From: Lentisphaeria bacterium
GTDB lineage: Bacteria > Verrucomicrobiota > Lentisphaeria > Victivallales > Victivallaceae
Direction of reading: 5' to 3'
DNA length: 39,050 nt
Assembly: GCA_900768515.1 (NCBI GenBank)
Contig: CAAGDG010000123.1
Location: 1-39,050, forward strand
Below, one piece after another: positions 14,341 through 22,600 of this stretch (within the stretch, counting starts at the first letter, position 1; the number at the start of each line of letters is the position of its first letter). The notes below the pieces were generated by a model, which had not been told where the DNA came from, did not search any database, and saw nothing but the letters and a program-made list of their open reading frames with translations. Position numbers and translations under genes: made by a program.

Positions 14341-15075
14341 ATGACCAGAATCGACGGACGGGCTCCGGATGAGCTGCGCAAAATAGTGTTGACCCCGAAT
14401 TTTCTGGCCCATCCGCTCGCATCCGTGCTGGTCGGCTGCGGAGGAACCCGGGTGGTCTGCGCGGTGTCGCTCGATCCGAAGGTCCCGCCGTGGATGAAGG
14501 CGCAGAAGGTGCCCGGCGGCTGGATCACCTGCGAGTACGGAATGCTGCCGGCCTCGACCCACGAGCGGATGCGGCGCGAGGCCGGCGCCGGCCGCCAGAG
14601 CGGTCGGACTGTTGAGATCCAGAGGCTGATCGGTCGTTCGCTGCGGATGTCCACCGATCTGCGGATGCTGGGGGAGAACACCCTTGCGGTCGATTGCGAT
14701 GTGATCGATGCCGACGGCGGAACCCGGACTGCGAGCATCACCGGCGCGGCTGTTGCCTTGGCGATCGCCTGCCGCCGCAATTACACCGAGAATCCGTTCC
14801 GCGAAAATGTGGCGGCGATCAGTGTCGGCGTGGTGGACGGGGTTCCGCTGCTCGACCTCTGTTACGAGGAGGACTCCCGGGCGGAGGTCGACATGAATGT
14901 GGTCATGACCGAATCCGGCAAGCTGGTCGAGGTGCAGGGGACCGCCGAGGGGGAACCCTTCTCCCGGCAACGGCTCGGGGAGCTGCTCGATCTGGCCGAA
15001 CACGGACTCAAACAGATTTTTGTTCTTCAGCACGAGGCGGTGGAGGCCGCCTTTGAACGACCGGAGGAGGCGTGA
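14341..15075 (+). CDS. rph: Ribonuclease PH
   Basis: Phosphate-dependent 3'-5' exoribonuclease that trims tRNA 3' ends; forms hexamers. About 244 aa, the normal length. Landmarks are the N-terminal RIDGRAPDELR, GGTRVVCAVSLDPKVPPW, the RMRREAGAGRQSGRTVEIQRL phosphate-site region with R-x-S-GR, GRSLRMSTDL, and DCDVIDADGGTRTASITGA containing the catalytic aspartate pair. The frame extends upstream to a TTG at 14308 in the ffs terminator, but ATG 14341 preceded by GAGAGGCGAG begins exactly at the family N-terminus. Its stop overlaps the dnaX ATG (TGATG). Confidence 0.96.
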   Translation: MTRIDGRAPDELRKIVLTPNFLAHPLASVLVGCGGTRVVCAVSLDPKVPPWMKAQKVPGGWITCEYGMLPASTHERMRREAGAGRQSGRTVEIQRLIGRSLRMSTDLRMLGENTLAVDCDVIDADGGTRTASITGAAVALAIACRRNYTENPFRENVAAISVGVVDGVPLLDLCYEEDSRAEVDMNVVMTESGKLVEVQGTAEGEPFSRQRLGELLDLAEHGLKQIFVLQHEAVEAAFERPEEA

Positions 15076-16643
15076 TGGCGGAATATCAGGTCATCGCCCG
15101 CAAATGGCGGCCGCAGCGGTTCGCCGATGTGGTCGGGCAGGAGCATGTGGTCCGGACCCTCATGAATGCGATCCGTCAGCAGCGGACCGCGCACGCCTAC
15201 CTTTTCGTCGGTCCGCGCGGGGTCGGCAAGACCACGTTGGCGCGGATTTTTGCGAAGGCGATGAACTGCACCAATCCGCAGGACGGAGAGCCCTGCTGCG
15301 AATGTGATTCCTGCCGTTCGATCGCGGCCGAGAGCAGTCTCGACGTGATTGAGATCGACGCCGCCAGCCGGAATTCCGCCGGAGATATGCGCGAACTGGC
15401 CGAGGATGTCATGCACCAGCCGGTGTCGGGGCGGTATAAGATCTACATCATCGACGAGGTGCACATGCTCTCGAAGGCGGCGTGGAACGCGCTGCTCAAG
15501 ACGGTGGAGGAGCCCCCGGCTCACGTGAAGTTCATCTTTGCGACCACCGAGGTGCATCAGGTTCTGCCGACGATCATCTCACGCTGTCAGCGGTTCGATT
15601 TGCTTCCGATCCCGACGAGACTGATTGCGGCGAGGCTGCGGCTGATCGCCGATCGTGAAAAGGTCCCGATCAACGATGGTGCGATCGCGGCGATCGCCCG
15701 TGCCGCGGAAGGCGGGATGCGCGACGCTCAGTCGCTGCTCGATCAGATGATCGCATTTTTCGCCGGCGATGACGGAACTCCGATCACCGGCGAACAGGTG
15801 CTTTCTCTGTTCGGCCTGACCGACCGCGCCGATCTGGATCTGCTGCTGGGGGCGATGCTGGGCAACCGTCCCGGCGAGGTGGTTTCGGTGATTGCGAAAC
15901 TTTCGAAAAAGGGGAAGAACCTTGAGACGCTTTTCGACGACCTTCTTGAGGCGGTGCGCGCAGTGCAGCTCTGCGGCATTCTGCGCGATCCGGGCGAGCT
16001 GATCGAGGAGGGCGAGGAGGCGGTCGCCCGCTACCGGAAACTTGCACAGCTTGCTTCTCCGGATTCGGTGCAGATTCTCCTGGAAAACCTGGCTCCGGTG
16101 GGACGGGTGCTCCATGACGCCCTGAACAAACAGGTCTACCTTGAAACCATTCTGCTGAAGGCGATGCGTGAGGCGCATGCGGTCCGGATCGAGGATCTGC
16201 TTCGGCGGCTGAATCAGCTGCGCACCGCCGGCGAACTGAAGTTTCTCGAACAGCTTCCGGGCGAGGTGAAACCCGCTTTCGTGCCACCGGCGTCGGTGCC
16301 GGAACCGGTTGCGGCACCTCCCGCACCGGCGTCGGTGCCGGAACCTGTCGCGGCACCTCCCGCACCGGAGGCGGTGCCGGAACCTGTCGCGGAACCTCCC
16401 GCACCGGAGGCGGTGCCGGAGCCGGTCGCCGAGGAGGCGGCTGGCCCGGCCGAAGAACCGGCGGCTCCGGCGGCCGCGGTTTTGCCGCCGCCCGATCTGG
16501 GGCCCGCAGTGGAGCCCGGGCGGAAACATCGCCGCAGCATCGCCAACGACAATCCCCGTGCGCTGGAAGAGGCCCGGAAGGATCCGCTGATCCACGAGAT
16601 CGTTGATCTTTTCGGGGGCGAGGTGGTCGACATCCACAAATAG
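15075..16643 (+). CDS. dnaX: DNA polymerase III subunit gamma/tau
   Basis: Clamp-loader ATPase, about 522 aa. Domain I starts KWRPQRFADVVGQEHV, with Walker A GPRGVGKTT (about 46-54), the C-x-C-x2-C zinc module (CCECDSC), DEVHMLSKAAWNALLK, and SRC sensor in TIISRCQRFD. Domain III runs to about residue 400. Then come three to four 13-residue proline/alanine repeats (PEPVAAPPAP-type) and a short acidic/basic end LIHEIVDLFGGEVVDIHK, which resembles the C-terminal segment of short DnaX proteins rather than full tau domain V. ATG 15075 is chosen over the GTG at 15072; GGAGGAGG precedes it and it overlaps the rph stop. No programmed-frameshift slippery run was noticed. Confidence 0.95.
   Translation: MAEYQVIARKWRPQRFADVVGQEHVVRTLMNAIRQQRTAHAYLFVGPRGVGKTTLARIFAKAMNCTNPQDGEPCCECDSCRSIAAESSLDVIEIDAASRNSAGDMRELAEDVMHQPVSGRYKIYIIDEVHMLSKAAWNALLKTVEEPPAHVKFIFATTEVHQVLPTIISRCQRFDLLPIPTRLIAARLRLIADREKVPINDGAIAAIARAAEGGMRDAQSLLDQMIAFFAGDDGTPITGEQVLSLFGLTDRADLDLLLGAMLGNRPGEVVSVIAKLSKKGKNLETLFDDLLEAVRAVQLCGILRDPGELIEEGEEAVARYRKLAQLASPDSVQILLENLAPVGRVLHDALNKQVYLETILLKAMREAHAVRIEDLLRRLNQLRTAGELKFLEQLPGEVKPAFVPPASVPEPVAAPPAPASVPEPVAAPPAPEAVPEPVAEPPAPEAVPEPVAEEAAGPAEEPAAPAAAVLPPPDLGPAVEPGRKHRRSIANDNPRALEEARKDPLIHEIVDLFGGEVVDIHK
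16284..16436 (+). repeat. 39-bp in-frame repeats in dnaX linker
   Basis: About four copies of a 39-bp unit encoding the 13-residue motif (S/A)VPEPVA(A/E)PPAP(A/E). Being a multiple of three it keeps frame, so copy number can vary without breaking the protein. It lies in the flexible linker of DnaX. Confidence 0.8.
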
Positions 16644-16679
16644 CCGTCCGGGCGCGGCCCGGGAAAGGAGCTGCTTTCG

Positions 16680-17330
16680 ATGGAACTTTCCGAGATTTTC
16701 CCGAAGGAGAAGATTGAGGCGATCCGAGCCTTTTACCGGAGTTACGAACCCTGCCATCCGTTGCTGGCGCTGCGCCGGATTCCGCATTCGGAACCGATTG
16801 ACAATCTGTTCTACGGTGATTCGATCACGGCGGCCTTTCCGCTGCACGAGTTCTTTCCGGAGTATACGCTGCTGAACCGCGGCATTCCCGGCGACACGGT
16901 TTACGGACTTTACGACCGGCTGGAACCGGATCTTTACGCCTATTCTCCGCGCCGGGTTTTTCTGCTGATCGGCATCAACGGGATCGAGGAACCGGCGCCG
17001 CGGATACTCGACGCGATCCGAACCCTGACCGGACTGATCCGGTCACGGGGGAGCGAGGTGGTGCTCTGTTCGATTCTGCCGCTGCGCAACCCGGACCGGT
17101 GGAACCGTTTCCAGTACCAGGAGAAGATCGTATCGATCAATGCCGAACTGCGCCGGCTCGGGGAAGATCCGGCGACGGCCGACGGCTTCCTCGACTATCA
17201 CGCGGTGGTCCGGGACGAAAACGGCGAACTGGCCGCCCCCTATGCGCGCGAAGACGGCACGCATGTCACTCGGGACGGGTACTTCCGGATGGCGGAGGCG
17301 GTGCGACCGTTTCTGCTGCCGCGCCGCTGA
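16680..17330 (+). CDS. SGNH/GDSL-type hydrolase
   Basis: Esterase-fold enzyme of 216 aa. The four blocks are clear: GDSI with the nucleophile serine (about residue 44), RGIPGDTV with the oxyanion glycine, LLIGINGIEEP with the block III asparagine, and the C-terminal EDGTHVTRDGY with the Asp-His pair. There is no signal peptide, so it is probably cytoplasmic. The substrate is unknown; relatives include acetylesterases acting on sugars and lipids. AAAGGAG at 16664-16670 is 9 nt before the ATG, and dnaX ends 36 nt upstream, so it may be the last gene of the rph-dnaX unit. It converges with the lipoprotein gene 11 nt away. Confidence 0.9.
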   Translation: MELSEIFPKEKIEAIRAFYRSYEPCHPLLALRRIPHSEPIDNLFYGDSITAAFPLHEFFPEYTLLNRGIPGDTVYGLYDRLEPDLYAYSPRRVFLLIGINGIEEPAPRILDAIRTLTGLIRSRGSEVVLCSILPLRNPDRWNRFQYQEKIVSINAELRRLGEDPATADGFLDYHAVVRDENGELAAPYAREDGTHVTRDGYFRMAEAVRPFLLPRR

Positions 17331-17341
17331 CCCGCCCTTCG

Positions 17342-18115
17342 TCAGAAGGTGGGCGGCATGAATTGTTCCGGCGGGATCTCCGCATCCAGCTGATAGAAGA
17401 TCGTCTGCGACGTCTGGTGCGCGCTGCCGGTTTTGATGTCGGTTTCAACGGGAATCATGACGCCGTCCCGCAGCTCGTAGTTCCGGATGGTGGAAAGCGA
17501 ATTCGTACTGCCGCCGGCGGTCCGGATCTGTGCGTAGATCCGGTGGATCAGAAAATCCTGTTTGCCGACATAGATGTCGATCAGCGATTCATCTCCCGGA
17601 TTCCGGCAGGAGAGCTTGTAATAATCGATGCTGTCGATCCGGCATCCGGTGAGGTCGATCTTGGAAAAGACCTTCTCCAGGGAACTGTCCGGGGTGGCGA
17701 GCAGTGTCAGCGCCTTCATCTGAGCCAGGACCTTGCCGCGGATGATGTCCGACCGTTTCGACGAATAATTGACGATCCAGCCGGAGTCGCCGTTGACGAT
17801 CCAGGCCGTCACCGGTTCCTGATCGCGGTAGGTGGTCAGCCGGAAACGGGAGGGCTTTTCGAACTGCAGTTCGACCACCTCTTCCTGCGGATCATCGAGA
17901 AAACGGTCGGTCCGGAGCAGCTGCCTCTGAATGTAACTGTCGGCTTTGGCATAGTTCCCGGAGGGGTCCAGGGCGGAGTTCATCCGTTTCAGCAGATCGC
18001 CAAGTTCGATGTCGACCGGGATGGGTTCCTCGGGCGGAAGGCTTTCGCAGCCGGTGCCGAATATGCCGAGCGCGGCGACTGCGGCGAACATCGTGAAAAG
18101 TCGTGACAGTTTCAT
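17342..18115 (-). CDS. Lipoprotein, possible LolA-like fold
   Basis: Begins MKLSRLFTMFAAVAALGIFGTGCES, a signal peptide with lipobox FGTGC, so it is a membrane-anchored lipoprotein of about 257 aa. The body is predicted mainly beta: short alternating strands such as VELQFEKPSRFRLTTYR, AWIVNGDSGWIVNY, DIYVGKQDFLIHRIYAQI and IRNYELRDGVMIPVETDI. This order recalls LolA/LolB-type lipoprotein-sorting folds, but that is inference and no family is firmly recognised. The longer frame from 18202 overlaps gnd; the ATG at 18115 has GGAG 9 nt upstream and begins the signal peptide. It follows gnd by 16 nt and is probably co-transcribed. Confidence 0.85.
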   Translation of the reverse strand: MKLSRLFTMFAAVAALGIFGTGCESLPPEEPIPVDIELGDLLKRMNSALDPSGNYAKADSYIQRQLLRTDRFLDDPQEEVVELQFEKPSRFRLTTYRDQEPVTAWIVNGDSGWIVNYSSKRSDIIRGKVLAQMKALTLLATPDSSLEKVFSKIDLTGCRIDSIDYYKLSCRNPGDESLIDIYVGKQDFLIHRIYAQIRTAGGSTNSLSTIRNYELRDGVMIPVETDIKTGSAHQTSQTIFYQLDAEIPPEQFMPPTF

Positions 18116-18131
18116 GGTGAAGATCTCCGTT

Positions 18132-19571
18132 TCAATTATCGGTCGTTTCACAATTCCAGTTGTGATGGAAGAATTGGCCGCGCGGCCGGTCGGTCCGTTC
18201 AAAGGTGTGCGCTCCGAAGAAGTCGCGCTGCGCCTGAATCAGGTTGGCCGCCGACCGGGAGGTGCGCAGCGTGTCAAAATAGCCGAGCGCACTCGCGGTC
18301 CCCGGCGCCGCGACGCCGGACTCCGCCGCCAGCACGGCGGTCCGCCGCCAGCCGGTCTGTCCCTCCGCCAGTTCCCGGCTGAAGAAGGGATCGAAAAGCA
18401 GATTCTCCAGGGCGGGATCCCGGTCGAACGCCTCTTTGATTTTCTCCAGAAATACGGCGCGGATGATGCAGCCGCCCCGCCAGAGCAGCGCGATCGAACC
18501 GTAATTCAGCTGCCAGCCGAAGGCCGTCTCCGTCGCCCGGAGCAGGGCGAACCCCTGGGCGTAGGCGCAGATTTTGGAGGCGTAGAGCGCCTGTTCCAGT
18601 GCGGCGACCGCGGTATTTCGATCGGCCGGAGGCACCTCATTTTTCGGAGCGGCGAGCCGTTTTTCTCCGGTCCGGCGCAGCTCCAGGTCGGCGTCGAGGC
18701 AGCGTTGTGAGACCGCCGCTGCCAGGGTCGGCGCCGGGACCGCGAGCGCGAGTGCCGCTTCGCTGGTCCAGCGTCCGGTCCCCTTCTGCCCCGGGGTGTC
18801 GAGGATGCGGTCGAGCAGCAGGTCGCCGGACTCCGGATCTGTGGTTCGGAAGATTCGGTCGGTAATTTCGAGCAGGTATCCTTCCAGCGGTCCCCGGTTC
18901 CAGCGGTGGAACACCTCGGCGATTTCAGCATTGGAGAGCCGGAGCGCGTCGCGCATCAGGGCGTAACTTTCGGAAATCAGCATCATGTCGGCGTATTCAA
19001 TACCGTTGTGGACCATTTTGACGAAGTGTCCGGCGCCGTCCGGACCGACCCAGTCGCAGCAGGGGGTTCCGTCCGCGACCCGGGCGGCGACCGCCTGCAG
19101 CAGCGGCCGGACCAGCGGCCACGCCTTTTCATCGCCGCCGGGCATGATGGAGGGTCCGTTCAAGGCGCCCTCTTCGCCGCCGGAGATCCCGACACCGAGA
19201 TAGAGAATTTCATGCTGTTCGAGTTCGCGGCATCGCCGCCGGGTATCCTGGTAGAAGCTGTTTCCGCCATCCATCAGCACGTCGCCGGGGTCCAGCAGCG
19301 GAAGGAGTCCGGCGATGCAGTCGTCGACCGGCTGTCCCGCCTTGACCATCAGGATGATGCGGCGGGGGCGTTCGAGCGTGGCGACGAACTCTGCCAGGGT
19401 CCGGCAGCCGGTGATCGGTTTCCCTGCGGCGCGCCCGGCGAGAAAGGCGTCGGTTTTTTCAGTGGTCCGGTTGTATACGGCGGTCTGAAAACCATGGTTG
19501 GCGAAATTCAAGGCGAGGTTTTCGCCCATGACGGCAAGTCCGACCACACCGATGACGGCTTTTTGATTCAT
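18132..19571 (-). CDS. gnd: 6-phosphogluconate dehydrogenase, decarboxylating
   Basis: Oxidises 6-phosphogluconate to ribulose 5-phosphate and CO2 with NADP in the pentose phosphate pathway. 479 aa, the long dimeric class. Rossmann start VIGVVGLAVMGENLALNFAN, GGNSFYQDT, the substrate segment GVGISGGEEGALNGPSIMPGG, catalytic lysine and histidine-asparagine in VKMVHNGIEYADM, then LDTPGQKGTGRW and the C-terminal IALLWRGGCIIRAVFL region. GAGGAG is 10 nt before the ATG; the same GAGGAGAACC decamer occurs a second time 23 nt upstream, and the proximal copy can fold as GAGG/AGAA/CCTC over the ribosome-binding site. No zwf is nearby. Confidence 0.96.
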   Translation of the reverse strand: MNQKAVIGVVGLAVMGENLALNFANHGFQTAVYNRTTEKTDAFLAGRAAGKPITGCRTLAEFVATLERPRRIILMVKAGQPVDDCIAGLLPLLDPGDVLMDGGNSFYQDTRRRCRELEQHEILYLGVGISGGEEGALNGPSIMPGGDEKAWPLVRPLLQAVAARVADGTPCCDWVGPDGAGHFVKMVHNGIEYADMMLISESYALMRDALRLSNAEIAEVFHRWNRGPLEGYLLEITDRIFRTTDPESGDLLLDRILDTPGQKGTGRWTSEAALALAVPAPTLAAAVSQRCLDADLELRRTGEKRLAAPKNEVPPADRNTAVAALEQALYASKICAYAQGFALLRATETAFGWQLNYGSIALLWRGGCIIRAVFLEKIKEAFDRDPALENLLFDPFFSRELAEGQTGWRRTAVLAAESGVAAPGTASALGYFDTLRTSRSAANLIQAQRDFFGAHTFERTDRPRGQFFHHNWNCETTDN

Positions 19572-19661
19572 TGAAGAGGTTCTCCTCGGTTGTTTTATCC
19601 GGTTCTCCTCCGGTCTTTCTGAATATAATATAGCACCTTCGGAAAAGTTTCATATAGATTA

Positions 19662-19681
19662 ATTGCAAATTTTTTTGCAAT
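19662..19681. promoter_or_regulatory. Perfect palindrome between gnd and topA
   Basis: Arms ATTGCAAA and TTTGCAAT with a TTTT centre, immediately before the topA -35 box and about 90 nt upstream of the gnd start. Its position between two divergent genes suits an operator or architectural-protein site. The regulator is unknown. Confidence 0.5.
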
Positions 19682-19684
19682 CAC

Positions 19685-19712
19685 TTGACAAGCGCCCTTC
19701 GTTGGCGATAGT
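19685..19712 (+). promoter_or_regulatory. topA: topA promoter
   Basis: A perfect TTGACA (19685-19690), 16 nt, GATAGT (19707-19712). A GTGTAT-CAT-ATACAC palindrome (19711-19725) overlaps the -10 and the expected start, a classic position for a repressor. The leader would run about 90 nt to the ATG at 19812. Confidence 0.55.
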
Positions 19713-19725
19713 GTATCATATACAC
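19711..19725. promoter_or_regulatory. Operator-like palindrome over the topA start site
   Basis: GTGTAT, 3-nt centre CAT, ATACAC. The TGTAT-n3-ATACA type symmetry is common for dimeric helix-turn-helix repressors. No specific regulator can be named. Confidence 0.4.
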
Positions 19726-19811
19726 GTATGTATGCGCGCCCGCGCGCCGGGAGAATTTTCGGGAAGATGGGTTCCGTTCGGGCGGCGCTGGAATTTCAGG
19801 AAAGAGAAAAA

Positions 19812-22592
19812 ATGTCGAAACTGCTGATCGTCGAATCCCCGACCAAAGCCCGCACCATCGGCAGGATGCTGGGCCGGGATTACAACATCATCGCCTCCAT
19901 GGGGCATATCCGGGATCTGCCGGAGCGGGAACTGGGAGTGGATATCGCTCACGGTTTCGCCCCGCAGTACGTCGATACCGGGCGGAGCCGGAGCGTGGTC
20001 CGGGAGCTGCGCGCCGCCGCGAAGAAAGCCGACGAGATCTACCTCGCCCCCGACCCGGACCGGGAGGGGGAGGCGATCGCCTGGCATCTGGCCGAAGTGC
20101 TTCGAAAGGGGACCCGGGCCCCCTTCTACCGGGTGACGTTTCATGAGATCACCCGCAGCGCGATTGAACGTGCTTTGAAGGAGAAGGGGGAGATCGATCA
20201 GCATCTGGTCGACGCCCAGCAGGCGCGCCGCGTGCTGGACCGGATCGTCGGTTATCAGGTCAGCCCGCTGCTCTGGTCCCGGATTGAAAAGGGTTCGAGC
20301 GCCGGCCGGGTGCAGTCGGTTGCGTTGCGCCTGGTGGTCGAGCGGGAGCGGGCGATCGAAGCGTTCCGGCCGGAGGAGTACTGGGTTTTTTCGCTGGTTT
20401 TCCGAACTGCGGAAGGCGAGCTGTTTTCGGCGCGGCTGTTCAAGATCGGCGGAAAGGATTTCCGGGTCGGTTCGGCGGAGGAGGCCGGCAGGCTTCTGGA
20501 CGCGGTTCTGCACGGGAGCGCACCGGCGGTCGGTCCGATTTCGGTTGCCGAACGCCGTCGCAACGCGCCGCCTCCCTTCACAACCAGCACGCTCCAGCAG
20601 GCGGCCAACGTTTCGTTTCGCTATTCGGCCAGCAGCACCATGCGTTACGCCCAGCAGCTCTACGAGGGGGTCGAAATTGGCGAGGGGGGCGCGGTCGGTC
20701 TGATCACCTATATGCGTACCGATTCGGTTACGATTGCGCGGGAGGCGCAGGAACAGGCGGTGGAGTTCATCCGTTCCAGTTACGGTCCGCAGTATGCGCC
20801 GGAGCAGTTCAACCGCTATCGGAACAAGGCGGCCGCACAGGAGGCGCACGAGGCGATCCGGCCGACCGATGTGCGTCGTACACCGGAGGCGATGGCGCCC
20901 TACCTGGATGCTTCGCAGCTCAAACTTTACACCCTGATCTGGAGGCGGTTCGTGGCCAGCCAGATGACGCCCGCCATTCAGAATCTCACCACGGTGGACG
21001 TGCCGATCGACGGTGCCGACGGTCGGGAATACACCTTCCGTGCGACGGCGACGGTGCCGGTCTTCGCCGGGTTCACCAGGGTCTACGAGGAGGTGGCGCG
21101 CAAGAAGGATGAGAGTCGCGAGGCCGAAGTGCTTGGCGCGCTCGCCGCCGGGGATCCGCTGTCGATTGCGAAAGCGGAGAAGGAGCAGAAGTTCACCGAG
21201 CCGCCGCCGCGTTATTCGGAGGCGACTTTGATCAAGGAACTGGAGGAGAACGGAATCGGACGCCCGTCCACCTACGCGACCATTCTGCGCACAATTCAAG
21301 ACCGGGACTACGTCTCCCGGGAGCAGGGGAAGCTGATTCCGACGGAGCTGGGTTTCCGGGTCAATGACTTTCTGGTGGGGCGGCTGCCGGCGTTGTTCGA
21401 TGTGGGTTTCACTGCGAACATGGAGAAGGAACTCGATGAAATTGAGGAGGGCAAGCTCTCCTGGGTGCAGATGATGGAGGAGTTCTACTCCAAGTTTGCG
21501 CCCTGGGTCGAGGAGGCGAAGAATTTCGATGCCCCCGCCGCCGGCGAGGCGGAACCGCTGATCCGCCTGTTTGATCAGGTTGCATTCGATGAGCCTCGGA
21601 AGGCGGGGCGGCGCACTTATGATGACGGCCGGTTCTACCGTTCTTTGAAGGAGAAGTTCGAGCAGGACCACCGGATTTCCGCCCGTCAGTATCAGGCTCT
21701 GCTGAGTATGGCGGCCAAATATCGCGACCGGCTGCCCGATGCCGCGGTTGCCGCGTTGCCGGAGGCGCTGCGGCAGGCGGTGGAGGCTGCGGTTGCCCGG
21801 TACCGGGAGCGGGAGGAGAAACGCGAGAAATCGGAGGCTGAGGCTGCCGCGATCGATTATGCCGGATTGTTTGCGGCGTTTGACAAGGTCCATTTCGAAC
21901 CGGCGGAGAAGCGGGGGCGTTTCACCTACGACGACCGCAAATTTTTCGAGTCGCTCCGGGAACAGGCGCTCTCCGGCCGGGCGTTGTCCGAGCGGCAGAA
22001 CTCCGCGCTCGCCAGGATGGCCCGGAAATATTACTCCGAACTGACCGACCCGGAACTGGTCGCGTCGATTCTCGGGCTTGAGGCTGGGCCGTCCGGAGAA
22101 GCCGCCGGTTCGGAAAACGCGGCGGAGGCGGACCGTCTGCTTCAGGAACTGTCCCGGGTCACGGTCTGGGCGGCGCCCTCGAAGAAGGGACGTTTCACCT
22201 ATGATGACAAGGTGTTTTATGAATCGCTTTCGAATCAGCGTGCTTCCGGCAAGGAGTTGAGCGACCGGCAGATGGCGGCGCTGCGCCGGATGGCGGCCAA
22301 ATATGCCGGGGATGCGGCTCAGCCGCCGCCGCTTCCGGAAGGGCAGGAGACCGGCGAACGGGAGGAGGCCCCGGCTGCCGCCGCTCCTGCGAATCCGCCC
22401 GAGGCCGCCCGTCTGCTGGAGGCGCTCGGCCGCGTGACCGAGTGGGCGGAACCGGTGAAGAAAGGTCGGTTCACATTTGACGATAAGGTGTTTTACGAAT
22501 CGGTTTCCCGGCAGTTCAACTCCGGCAAGGTGTTGAGTCCGAAACAGTTGGCTGCGCTGGAAAAGCTGGCGGAAAAATATGCGGTAAAGTGA
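19812..22592 (+). CDS. topA: DNA topoisomerase I with four-repeat C-terminus
   Basis: Type IA topoisomerase relaxing negative supercoils, about 926 aa. The Toprim domain begins KLLIVESPTKARTIGRML and carries DPDREGEAIAWHLAE; the active-site tyrosine is Y300 in GLITYMRTDS. Further landmarks are SAGRVQSVALRL and GIGRPSTYATIL. The core ends near residue 575. Instead of the usual C4 zinc ribbons there are four copies of a domain of about 60 aa starting near residues 583, 686, 776 and 868, each with KKGRFTYDDKVFYESL, then LSDRQMAALRRMAAKYA-type helices, and no cysteine pairs. The long frame begins at 19728, but ATG 19812 starts exactly at the family N-terminus and has AGGAAAGAG upstream. The next gene follows 8 nt later. 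Confidence 0.96.
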   Translation: MSKLLIVESPTKARTIGRMLGRDYNIIASMGHIRDLPERELGVDIAHGFAPQYVDTGRSRSVVRELRAAAKKADEIYLAPDPDREGEAIAWHLAEVLRKGTRAPFYRVTFHEITRSAIERALKEKGEIDQHLVDAQQARRVLDRIVGYQVSPLLWSRIEKGSSAGRVQSVALRLVVERERAIEAFRPEEYWVFSLVFRTAEGELFSARLFKIGGKDFRVGSAEEAGRLLDAVLHGSAPAVGPISVAERRRNAPPPFTTSTLQQAANVSFRYSASSTMRYAQQLYEGVEIGEGGAVGLITYMRTDSVTIAREAQEQAVEFIRSSYGPQYAPEQFNRYRNKAAAQEAHEAIRPTDVRRTPEAMAPYLDASQLKLYTLIWRRFVASQMTPAIQNLTTVDVPIDGADGREYTFRATATVPVFAGFTRVYEEVARKKDESREAEVLGALAAGDPLSIAKAEKEQKFTEPPPRYSEATLIKELEENGIGRPSTYATILRTIQDRDYVSREQGKLIPTELGFRVNDFLVGRLPALFDVGFTANMEKELDEIEEGKLSWVQMMEEFYSKFAPWVEEAKNFDAPAAGEAEPLIRLFDQVAFDEPRKAGRRTYDDGRFYRSLKEKFEQDHRISARQYQALLSMAAKYRDRLPDAAVAALPEALRQAVEAAVARYREREEKREKSEAEAAAIDYAGLFAAFDKVHFEPAEKRGRFTYDDRKFFESLREQALSGRALSERQNSALARMARKYYSELTDPELVASILGLEAGPSGEAAGSENAAEADRLLQELSRVTVWAAPSKKGRFTYDDKVFYESLSNQRASGKELSDRQMAALRRMAAKYAGDAAQPPPLPEGQETGEREEAPAAAAPANPPEAARLLEALGRVTEWAEPVKKGRFTFDDKVFYESVSRQFNSGKVLSPKQLAALEKLAEKYAVK

Positions 22593-22600
22593 GGTGAATC

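Noticed and set aside
19716..21893. 725-codon minus-strand frame opposite topA
   Set aside because: Shadow of topA; no motif, and it would overlap the topA promoter region.
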